Of a DNA stretch of 64,000 nt, positions 53,488 through 60,900 are shown piece after piece. The DNA is from CAVVNC01 sp963750015 (GTDB taxonomy: Bacteria; Desulfobacterota; Syntrophorhabdia; Syntrophorhabdales; WCHB1-27): the NCBI GenBank assembly GCA_963750015.1, contig CAVVPU010000257.1, forward strand, positions 1 through 64,000, in the 5' to 3' direction. The position numbers and the translations under genes were made by a program. Every line of letters begins with the position of its first letter. Within the stretch, counting starts at the first letter, position 1. The notes under the pieces were generated by a model that did no database searches, was not told the origin of the DNA, and was given only the letters and a program-made list of their open reading frames with translations.

Positions 53488-54342
53488 ATGAACGACTTAG
53501 GTTATGCTTGTGATCTGTGCGGCTGCCCGAAGTTCCGTACTCTCTACGACACAAGAGCGAGGTCCGTAGTATCTTGCCGCAGTTGCGGTCTTGTCTCATA
53601 CTTCCCTTTGTTGTCTCCGTTGGAGATTGCTGAGCTCTACCGTAACTCGGACTACTTTAAGACGAGCTATTTCACCCGGGATGATCCCCGCGGGGGTAGT
53701 CACCATCGTCAGTTCGCCAAGTCGGCAGACCTACTGAGCCGTAACCTCGCAAAAGGAGACCGGATACTTGAAGTGGGACCTGGGCACGGGGCGTTCATGC
53801 GCCTTTGCCTGGACCGGGGCCTTTTGATCGAAGGTCTTGAGGCATCCGCTTCCATGGCCGAGTCCCTGTGTAAAAGGCTATCATGTAGCGTGCGCCAAGG
53901 CTTCCTTGAGGAGACCGATCTCGACGCGCAAGCCTTTTCGGCCTTGGTCGGATATGATGTGTTGGAGCATTCGCTCAGTCCCTTTACGTGGCTGCGCAAA
54001 GCCCACAGTCTTCTCAGACAGGACGGTCTTCTTATCCTGAGCACAGTCTCTATACTTAACCTGCTGGACACTGTCGGAAGGATATCTTACAGGATAGGGC
54101 TGAACAAGGCGATTGAGAAGCTCTACCCTCCGTATCATCTCTACTATTTTACTCCGCACCTTCTCGCATCGTATCTCAGGCAGACGGGGTTTGCAGTCAT
54201 TGAAATGGAACAAGAAAACTACGATTACCGGAAGGCATCGTCGCGATTGACCGAGCAGTTTCTGCTCCGGATCATCTACAAATGGCACGATATTAGCGGC
54301 AACAAGACAAATCTTTACGTCACGGCCAGGAAAACAGGATAA
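53488..54342 (+). CDS. Methyltransferase with N-terminal zinc-ribbon-like segment
   Basis: A 284-residue protein from ATG 53488 (MNDLGYACDLCGC). The N-terminus has CDLCGC and CRSCGLVSYFPL, the CxxC…CxxC pair of zinc-ribbon methyltransferases. Then motif I RILEVGPGHGAFM, EGLEASA and GYDVLEHSLSPFTWLRKA. The YFTPHLLASYLRQTGF segment is the usual C-terminal landmark of this group. It is a relative, not a recent copy, of the gene at 38360. It stands 176 bp after the toroid gene, in a spacer where I see nothing else. Confidence 0.87.
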   Translation: MNDLGYACDLCGCPKFRTLYDTRARSVVSCRSCGLVSYFPLLSPLEIAELYRNSDYFKTSYFTRDDPRGGSHHRQFAKSADLLSRNLAKGDRILEVGPGHGAFMRLCLDRGLLIEGLEASASMAESLCKRLSCSVRQGFLEETDLDAQAFSALVGYDVLEHSLSPFTWLRKAHSLLRQDGLLILSTVSILNLLDTVGRISYRIGLNKAIEKLYPPYHLYYFTPHLLASYLRQTGFAVIEMEQENYDYRKASSRLTEQFLLRIIYKWHDISGNKTNLYVTARKTG

Positions 54343-54385
54343 TCTCAGGTGATCCGCCTCGGCACCTCCCCATGCCATCACGTGG

Positions 54386-54613
54386 GCCGTTACAACGATA
54401 AACAATTCACCATCTCTAATCATGCTGGGAGTAAGAGAATTGTGGCCTTACGCACTGAACAAAGCGGGAGTTAGGCCCAACGAATACCTTAACCTTTTGG
54501 AAAGCTTAGGATTTTCTATTCAGGTTCCTCATGCCAACGAGCATGAGAACTTCGATGAGATGATTCACGATCCATACTTCTATACCGATTTTTGCGCCGC
54601 CAAGAAAGCCTGA
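54386..54613 (+). pseudogene. FkbM methyltransferase C-terminal remnant
   Basis: From ATG 54422 the frame reads ELWPYALNKAGVRPNEYLNL, then LESLGFSIQVPHANEHENFD, then EMIHDPYFYTDFCAAKK. This matches residue for residue the end of the FkbM protein at 45624–46371 (ELWPYALKKAGIEP, FDEMVHDRYYYTDF). DNA similarity extends upstream to about 54386 (ACGATAA.CAATTC). The SAM-binding half is absent, so this is the tail of a deleted paralog. Confidence 0.87.
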
Positions 54614-54711
54614 CAGGGATCTGAGCATGGGAGGGTCCAAAAGACAAAAGCCCCCCCCTTTGCCATCCCTCTTGCAGTCCGGCCTGCATTTCGCTAAGAT
54701 CATGATCACCT

Positions 54712-56019
54712 TTGAAGAACTATTTAAACAGCGCCGTCGCTTTTACCCAGCTTAACCAGCTTTTTCGCGGGCTTTCGGGTATTCTTACACTCATCCTGAT
54801 CCCGCTTTTTTTAACCAAGGAGCAGCAAGGGTATTGGTTCACCATGACGAGCCTGGCGGCGCTCGCTATGCTCGCCGAGCTTGGCTTTTTCCAGGTGGTC
54901 CTCCAGTTCGCGGCCCACGAGTTCGCCTATCTGAGGTTCGACCACAATGAGATTGTCGGCAGCGAGGAGCACGAAAAGAGGCTTGCGAGCCTCTTTGTTT
55001 TTTGTGCCAAATGGGCTTTGTCCGTTGCGGTGGTGGCCTTCCCGGTCATCCTCGTCGTGGGCTTCCTCTTCCTGTCGCAGCGAAAGACCGGCATCCACTG
55101 GGGCATTCCCTGGATCGTTTACGTGGCAGGAGGAGGCCTCACCTTCTTTACGAGCGCATTCCTTTACTTTCTGGAGGGCTGCAACCTGGTCGCGCTCATC
55201 CAGAGGCTCAGGCTCTCCATCACTGCCCTGACCATGGTGTTCATGTGGCTGGGCCTCGTGTTCCGGTTCGGCCTCCACGCCCTTTCCCTCTCCATGCTGG
55301 CGGGAGCGCTCTACGGCATCTACGCGCTCTGGCACCGCTACGGGCGCCTCTTCGTTACTTTCCTGTCAGAATCAGGGGCTGCCGCCTATTCGTGGAGAAG
55401 GCAGATCCTCTCCCTTCTCTGGCGATATGCCTTGAGTTGGTCCTCGGGCTACTTTATCTTTCAGATCTACCCGCCGCTGGTATTCCAGTTCCGGGGCCCT
55501 GTGGAGGCGGGGAGGGTAGGCCTATCCCTCACGCTCTGGATGGGCGTTTTTGCCGTCTCCAATTCATGGCTTTACGCGGTGACGCCCCGTCTTAATATGT
55601 TCGTGTCGAAGCGTGACTGGGCGGGGCTCGATGCGCTCTTCCTCAAGAACCTGCTTCTTTCGGGCGCGACCTTTCTCGCGGGGGCAATCACAGTTCTCGC
55701 CCTCGTGTACTTCCTGAAAGGACGATACGCGATCATAGACCGTTTTTCCGATCCCCTCTCCATGCTCTTTCTCGCCGTGGTCTGGTTCCTTCAGATCATC
55801 GTCAACGGCCTCGCCACGTACCTTCGCGCCCATAAGCAGGAGCCGCTCGTGCTTCCGTCCGTACTCTCCGCGGTTTACGTGACGGTGGCAACAATCCTCT
55901 GTGCCAGGTACTTTCCTCTGCGATATTTCTTCCTCGGTTGGCTCTCGAGCTGTATCTGGGGTGTCCCGTGGATTCTTTGCATATTCAAAGTGAAGAAACG
56001 GGTTTGGCAGACGGCATGA
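54712..56019 (+). CDS. Oligosaccharide flippase-like membrane protein (Wzx type)
   Basis: A 435-residue membrane protein with about twelve spans and the N-terminal pattern of MATE/MOP-fold polysaccharide exporters (LNQLFRGLSGILTLILIPLFLTKEQQGYWFT). It probably flips the completed lipid-linked repeat unit to the periplasm. The start is TTG 54712. GC content is higher than in the preceding genes, and the style matches the last genes of the island. It overlaps the following GT2 by ATGA, so the two are coupled. Confidence 0.83.
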   Translation: MKNYLNSAVAFTQLNQLFRGLSGILTLILIPLFLTKEQQGYWFTMTSLAALAMLAELGFFQVVLQFAAHEFAYLRFDHNEIVGSEEHEKRLASLFVFCAKWALSVAVVAFPVILVVGFLFLSQRKTGIHWGIPWIVYVAGGGLTFFTSAFLYFLEGCNLVALIQRLRLSITALTMVFMWLGLVFRFGLHALSLSMLAGALYGIYALWHRYGRLFVTFLSESGAAAYSWRRQILSLLWRYALSWSSGYFIFQIYPPLVFQFRGPVEAGRVGLSLTLWMGVFAVSNSWLYAVTPRLNMFVSKRDWAGLDALFLKNLLLSGATFLAGAITVLALVYFLKGRYAIIDRFSDPLSMLFLAVVWFLQIIVNGLATYLRAHKQEPLVLPSVLSAVYVTVATILCARYFPLRYFFLGWLSSCIWGVPWILCIFKVKKRVWQTA

Positions 56020-57047
56020 CCTCCGCTGCCTACCCTTACGTCCTTACGGTCGCTATCCCGACGTATAATAGGGCGTCAGACCTCGACCTCTGCCTGTCAC
56101 AAATCACAGGGCAGATGAAAGGGCGCGAAGGGGAAGTGGAGCTTCTGGTCTCCGATAACTGCTCTACCGATACGACCGGGGAGGTAATCCAGAAATACCT
56201 CTCCCTCGGCTATCCTGTCACCTACTTGAAGAACTCCGAGAATTTCGGGCCCGACCGAAACTTCCTTCAGTGCTTCAGGAAAGCGCAGGGCAAATATCTG
56301 CTCATCATGGGTGACGACGACGTGCTCCTCGACGGAGCGCTCGACGAACTCCTTCCCATCCTGAGGGGTGGCGATTACGGCATAGTCTTTCTCAACTCCT
56401 ATGGCTTCACTGGCGACTTCATACAAGAGCGACCGCCGGGGAAGCCTTCCGGACATGCGGTCTATACCGACACCCTGGACTTCGTGAAGAAGGTCGCCCA
56501 TTTCTTCACATTCACGTCGACGAACGTGATCAACCGGGCTTTCGTCGACGAACCTACTGACTGGCAACCTTTCTTTGACTCCAATCTCGTCCAGCTCGCC
56601 TGGACATTCTCCGCCTTGTTCAACGGTAAGCGGCATGTGTACGTGTCAGAGTATCTGGTGGCAGCGCGTCTCTACAACTCCGGCGGCTACGGGGTTTGCA
56701 GGGTTTTCGGACACAATTTCAACATGATTTTTGACATATTCAGAAAACAGGGCGTTGATGACAGATATTTTCGGGCGATCAACCGAAAGCTTCTCGTGGA
56801 GCATTTCCCGGCGATGATCGCTCTCGAGAGGAACAAAATAATACCCCTCAAGCCCGAGACCTATATGCGCTCTCTCTTTCCTCTCTATCGCGGCTACCTT
56901 TGGTTTTGGCTATGTACGGTCCCCGCCATCGTTCTTCCTGCTCCTTTCGTCTACTCCCTATTTCGTCTGGCCGAGAAGGTACTGAGACAAAGGCAACTTG
57001 CCCCGGATCGGCAGCAGCAAAAGGGGCGGGAATGCAAGCCTCTGTAG
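56016..57047 (+). CDS. Family 2 glycosyltransferase
   Basis: A 343-residue GT2. The ATG at 56016 overlapping the flippase stop (ATGA) is preferred over the longer frame from 55938. The GT-A domain begins VLTVAIPTYNRASDLDLCLSQ, with VSDNCSTDTTGEV and IMGDDDVLLDGAL (DDD metal site). It resembles the WbyL/abequosyltransferase-like group with a C-terminal hydrophobic stretch (FWLCTVPAIVLPAPFVYSL). It converges on the minus-strand operon with only 18 bp between the two stops. A weak GGGGCG/CGCCCC pair spans the junction and could help both transcripts stop. Confidence 0.87.
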   Translation: MTSAAYPYVLTVAIPTYNRASDLDLCLSQITGQMKGREGEVELLVSDNCSTDTTGEVIQKYLSLGYPVTYLKNSENFGPDRNFLQCFRKAQGKYLLIMGDDDVLLDGALDELLPILRGGDYGIVFLNSYGFTGDFIQERPPGKPSGHAVYTDTLDFVKKVAHFFTFTSTNVINRAFVDEPTDWQPFFDSNLVQLAWTFSALFNGKRHVYVSEYLVAARLYNSGGYGVCRVFGHNFNMIFDIFRKQGVDDRYFRAINRKLLVEHFPAMIALERNKIIPLKPETYMRSLFPLYRGYLWFWLCTVPAIVLPAPFVYSLFRLAEKVLRQRQLAPDRQQQKGRECKPL

Positions 57048-57065
57048 GCCCTCGCCCCCGCGGCC

Positions 57066-58091
57066 TTATCCCTTCAGCCCTATCTGCCGCGCCTTAACCC
57101 CGTAAAGTCGCAGAAGATTGTGTATTTCGGCGTCACCAATGGTCCGCCTCTGCCGGATCAGTCTCCTCTTCCTCCAGACAGCCGGCATGCCTCTGATTGC
57201 CGCGGCCCAAGCGCCAAATAGAACTTTCATTAGCTGAGCCTTCGAGTACTGTTTTGAGAACCCGCCGGAAGCACCAACGCCTGTAAAGGCGCCGTAGGCC
57301 TGAAACAGGTAACGGAGGGCCGTAAAGAGCTGACCGGAGACCATCATCCCGAAGGGGAAGTATTTTGCCTGGACCCATATCCTGTTTCGCTCCACTTGAA
57401 AGGCCTTGAAGGGAGAGTAGTTTTCCGTAGAGGCTGAGTGCAGATGATAGGCCCTGGCATTCGGCGCGTAAACCGTTTTCCACCCTCGCAGTCTCGCCCG
57501 CCAACCCAGATCCGTGTCATCCGCGTACATGAAGAACGCTTCGTCGAAATAATCCTCCCCGATCTTGACGTCCTCAAGCATTTCCCGTCTGCACATCATG
57601 CAGCAACCACTCGCAAAGAACACCTCTTCTTCCCGATCGTAGCAATCACCGCTCTCAAGCCTTCCCCGCCCGATTGACAGTCCATCCGGGCACACGACAA
57701 GACCTGCCGCATCCAGTACGTTGTTCTCGAATTTCAGGTATATCTTCGACGCGCAAGCGCCATATCGCTCGTCTTTGTCTATGGCACGCTTCATCTCGCT
57801 GATACACCGCTGGTCCAGTTCCGCATCGTTATTGAGTATCACCACATACTCACCCGACGCCTCGCGGATTCCCACGTTGTTGCCGGCAGCAAAACCCAGG
57901 TTTTCCCTGTTCTCGATGAGCCGGACCGTTCGATAATTGCTTATCGCTTCGACCGAGCCATCGGTGGATCCATTGTCAACGACAATGATCTCAAGATTGG
58001 CGTAGTCCTGTTGGAGAAGGCTATCTATACACGCCCGCACATGATCGCCGCCGTTCCAATTCAGTACTATTATGGAGATGATCGGATTCAA
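57066..58091 (-). CDS. Rhamnosyltransferase-like GT2 (WbbL type)
   Basis: A 341-residue GT2 beginning PIISIIVLNWNGGDHVRACI, with VVDNGSTDGS, ENLGFAAGNN, ILNNDAELD (metal site), and GCCMMCRRE, EAFFMYADDTDLGWRARLRGWK. These are the hallmarks of the WbbL/dTDP-Rha:lipid rhamnosyltransferase group. It may use the dTDP-rhamnose made by rfbA/rfbD. It overlaps the upstream gene (58088–59455) by four bases and shares its promoter. Confidence 0.88.
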   Translation of the reverse strand: MNPIISIIVLNWNGGDHVRACIDSLLQQDYANLEIIVVDNGSTDGSVEAISNYRTVRLIENRENLGFAAGNNVGIREASGEYVVILNNDAELDQRCISEMKRAIDKDERYGACASKIYLKFENNVLDAAGLVVCPDGLSIGRGRLESGDCYDREEEVFFASGCCMMCRREMLEDVKIGEDYFDEAFFMYADDTDLGWRARLRGWKTVYAPNARAYHLHSASTENYSPFKAFQVERNRIWVQAKYFPFGMMVSGQLFTALRYLFQAYGAFTGVGASGGFSKQYSKAQLMKVLFGAWAAAIRGMPAVWRKRRLIRQRRTIGDAEIHNLLRLYGVKARQIGLKG

Positions 58092-59455
58092 GAAACCTTA
58101 TACACCTTTACAAAGGCCCCTTTGCAATCGAGCGAATAGAGGGGCGCCCTTCGAGATAACTGGTCTTTCAAGAGCGGCATCTCCTTTTCCAGCTCATTGT
58201 CGATCACCAGATAGTCCACCTTTTTCTCGGCCAGAACCCGGTTGAAGTGCTCGACACTCTGATCCGCTTCCATTTCCGACGAAAGATTCACCGGTCGCCC
58301 TTTCGAGTAGAAAGCGGCAAGAGGAAGGCGCGCGGCGATGACACTGCCCGAACCGCGTTTGAGAAGAAAGAGTCCTGCCTGCTTCTGAAGGCCCCTATCA
58401 TTTGAAGAAAAGGTTAAAGGCTCCAGGATTCCCATGAAAATAACGGTGGCGAGAAGAATGGATGAGAAAATTTTTTGCGGAACAAATCTTTCGAAATACT
58501 CCCGCACCGCGTAGATACCCTCGACGGCAAAGATCATGACAATCGGCACGAACTCGACGGAATACCTCTTTGTGGAGTGGCTGATAAAGGAAAGGCTCAG
58601 AACGTGAAACACGACCAGGAGCAGGACGAGGCCCCGGTAAGGTCCGTTGGTCCGGTGAAGGCCACATATGGCAAGAAGAAAGAACAAGGGAAAGATCGCT
58701 ACCATGAAATCGTAGGAGACGAAAGGGATGCTCGCAAAAAAGGTGGTCAGGTTGACAAAGGGCGTTAGGACGGCCCTGTTGCTCACCGTGAAGGCTCCAG
58801 TCTGCATATGAAGATAGAGTATATAGAGCAGGCCGACGACCAGGAAAGGCGTAAGCAGCATCAAGCAATCGACTAGGCGCTTCCTTCTCAGCAGCAAAAG
58901 AGCGAAGGGCGCATAGAAGACGAGATATTCCGGTCTCGTGAGATAGGTCATGACGAGGCACAATCCCGAAAGGGCGAGGGCTGGGCGACGCCTTTCCTGC
59001 CATCCCAGGAAGAACGAGAAAACGGAGAGAGTGAAGAGGAAGGTGGCAACCGATTCGGAAAGTACTTGGCTTGAAAATCTTACCAGATAGGGATGGAAGG
59101 CCACCAAGGCAGCCGTCCACAGAGCCTTGCGGCTGCCTCCAAGGAGCCTGTTTGCAAAGAGGAAAGAGATCCAAATCAGGAGGACCCCAAAAAAAAGAGA
59201 GACGACCCGGCCGGCAAGCTCCACATCGGGAACCGCAAGATGGAGCAGAGAAACGAACAAGGGATACATCGGCGAGAAGACATTGTTCAGGCCTTCTTTA
59301 AAAAGGCCTTTCGCGAACTGGTCCGCGATGGTTGCGTACCCGATACCATCCATTTCGATGCAAGGGGTCTTAAGGGCCAGAAAGAGGCGAAGTGCACAAC
59401 CGGCGCAAATTATCGCCGGCAGTAACAATTTTTCCGCTGAAGACGGCCTCGTCAA
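58088..59455 (-). CDS. GT39/ArnT-like membrane glycosyltransferase
   Basis: A 455-residue GT-C protein with about ten spans. The first outer loop has EMDGIGYATIADQFAKG (acidic catalytic-type motif) and NVFSPMYPLFVSLLHLA, as in the PMT_2/ArnT group. These enzymes take a sugar from polyprenyl phosphate on the periplasmic side. A soluble C-terminal part of about 100 residues follows. The start is TTG 59455 with AGGAG at 59465–59469, nine bases away. A strong promoter lies just upstream. It is the first gene of a two-gene minus-strand operon. Confidence 0.85.
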   Translation of the reverse strand: MTRPSSAEKLLLPAIICAGCALRLFLALKTPCIEMDGIGYATIADQFAKGLFKEGLNNVFSPMYPLFVSLLHLAVPDVELAGRVVSLFFGVLLIWISFLFANRLLGGSRKALWTAALVAFHPYLVRFSSQVLSESVATFLFTLSVFSFFLGWQERRRPALALSGLCLVMTYLTRPEYLVFYAPFALLLLRRKRLVDCLMLLTPFLVVGLLYILYLHMQTGAFTVSNRAVLTPFVNLTTFFASIPFVSYDFMVAIFPLFFLLAICGLHRTNGPYRGLVLLLVVFHVLSLSFISHSTKRYSVEFVPIVMIFAVEGIYAVREYFERFVPQKIFSSILLATVIFMGILEPLTFSSNDRGLQKQAGLFLLKRGSGSVIAARLPLAAFYSKGRPVNLSSEMEADQSVEHFNRVLAEKKVDYLVIDNELEKEMPLLKDQLSRRAPLYSLDCKGAFVKVYKVS

Positions 59456-59489
59456 AGCGAGATACTCCTGTGCGGCGAATGGGTAGGTA

Positions 59490-59519
59490 TTTATACAACA
59501 TGCGGTCTCGGCATGTCAA
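59490..59519 (-). promoter_or_regulatory. Sigma70-type promoter with embedded inverted repeat
   Basis: On the minus strand TTGACA (59519–59514) and TATAAA (59495–59490) are 18 bp apart, close to consensus, and lie 34 bp upstream of the TTG start of the GT39-like gene. The perfect inverted repeat ACATGC-N7-GCATGT (59498–59516) overlaps the −35 box and fills the spacer, a position suited to a repressor operator. Confidence 0.7.
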
Positions 59520-59604
59520 ACGTCAGGGCTCAGCGACCCTTTTTCAAACTTCCCCTGAAGCCCCGGTGATTTTACATGCTGCCTCCAGTGACTCTCGGGG
59601 ATTC

Positions 59605-60642
59605 TCAGTTTCCTGCCCTGATCGATATGATGTCTCCGTCCTGGACCACATATTGCTTGCCTTCGAGCCTCCAAACCCCGGCCTTCTTGCAGGAGGCGAA
59701 ATCTTTGCATTTGATGAAATCTTCGTATGCCACCGTCTCCGCCCGTATGAATCGTTCTGACAGGTCGGTGTGTATAACCGCCGCAGCCTCCTGGGCGGTC
59801 ACGCCTTTCCGGATGGGCCACGCCCTGCACTCATCTTCGCCTACAGTCAAAAAAGATATGAGGCCCAGGGTCCGGTAGGCAAGGCTGATCAGCCGTCCCC
59901 TCAGCGATTCCTTCACTCCGTATTCCTCCATGAAGGCAGAACGGTCTGCGGGCTCCATTGCCGTAAGCTCCGCCTCGATGCTTGCACACGCGGCAACCAC
60001 CGGAGTCCCGTCGGGTAATCTCCCTTTTACCTCTTCCGCAATCTTTTCCAGATCCGTCATCACATCTTCCGAGCAGTTAATGACGACCATAAGCGGCTTC
60101 TGGGAAAGAAACTGAAAACCTCTAAGAGCCCGCTCGTCTGATTCATCAAGAGCAAGACTGTTCAGGGGCTTTCCTTGCTCCAGATGGGCGAGACACCCTT
60201 CCAGGATCCTTTTTTCTTGATCGGATGAAAGATTTTCCCTCTTTCCCGCCTGTTTTTTGATGCGCTCCAGACGGTTTTCTATCTGCACCATGTCTGCAAG
60301 CATGAATTCTGAGAAAATCGAGTGAAATGAGGAAACCGGATCCCGGGGCACATCTTGTCTGAAATTGTCGAGGACAAGAAGAAAGGCGTCGCTCAGCCGC
60401 ATTTGCTGGAGTTGCTTTGCCGGCAGGGTATCGTTCTTCATGTCTCCTGCTTCAATGGAGGCCATATCGTAAACCTCGATCCGACCATAAATCGTCTTCT
60501 TCGGATGAAAGATTCCCGAGAGATAGTCCACCCTTTCGTCAGGTACATCGACTACAGCGACGCCGGCGCTCGCCGTCCCGGTAAACGCGCGAAATAAGGT
60601 CGTCTTGCCGCAGGCAGGACTGCCGATGATTGAAAGATACAT
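59605..60642 (-). CDS. ychF: YchF-family P-loop ATPase
   Basis: A 345-residue Obg/TRAFAC-class NTPase. The P-loop GSPACGKTT is at residues 7–15 and VVDVPDERVDYL follows. The G4 motif is NCSE (Asn189–Glu192), the NxxE form that gives YchF its ATP preference instead of NKxD. The C-terminal TGS domain has IHTDLSERFIRAE and EGKQYVVQDGDIISIR, as in YchF. The protein is a little shorter than the usual 363 residues and its central domain is divergent. It probably has a translation- or stress-related role rather than a part in glycan synthesis. AAAGGAG precedes the ATG. Confidence 0.85.
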   Translation of the reverse strand: MYLSIIGSPACGKTTLFRAFTGTASAGVAVVDVPDERVDYLSGIFHPKKTIYGRIEVYDMASIEAGDMKNDTLPAKQLQQMRLSDAFLLVLDNFRQDVPRDPVSSFHSIFSEFMLADMVQIENRLERIKKQAGKRENLSSDQEKRILEGCLAHLEQGKPLNSLALDESDERALRGFQFLSQKPLMVVINCSEDVMTDLEKIAEEVKGRLPDGTPVVAACASIEAELTAMEPADRSAFMEEYGVKESLRGRLISLAYRTLGLISFLTVGEDECRAWPIRKGVTAQEAAAVIHTDLSERFIRAETVAYEDFIKCKDFASCKKAGVWRLEGKQYVVQDGDIISIRAGN

Positions 60643-60698
60643 CCTTTCTCCTTTAATTCTGGGCCGATTTGCAAAAGTAGGATATCCGAATTACGGCT

Positions 60699-60723
60699 AA
60701 AAAACAAGGAGGGATCCCCCTTG
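60699..60723 (-). terminator. Intrinsic terminator-like hairpin in the ychF leader
   Basis: Read on the minus strand, CAAGGGGGATCCCTCCTTG (60723–60705) folds into a hairpin with one mismatch and is followed at once by six T (60704–60699). It lies about 57 bp before the ychF start, in the direction of ychF transcription. It could be an attenuator in a long leader or the end of a small RNA. Confidence 0.6.
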
Positions 60724-60900
60724 CTCGTTATTGATCCGGTCATTCACCGTGCGGCAAATCGGTCGTAATGCGACAGGCCGCAAAGCTTAACATTTTCCGC
60801 TTTCAGCCGAAGATTCTTAATAGAATGGGGGTGGTGGAGGTGCGCACGGAGGTTATCCGATCAGTCAAGCATAGTGATCGGCACAGGGTCAGACAGGCCG
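60724..60900. other. Divergent intergenic region
   Basis: About 180 bp between the ychF leader terminator and the diguanylate cyclase start. It should hold promoters for both directions. I see no convincing −35/−10 pair on the plus strand; TATTAA near 60820 on the minus strand could be a −10 element. Confidence 0.35.
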
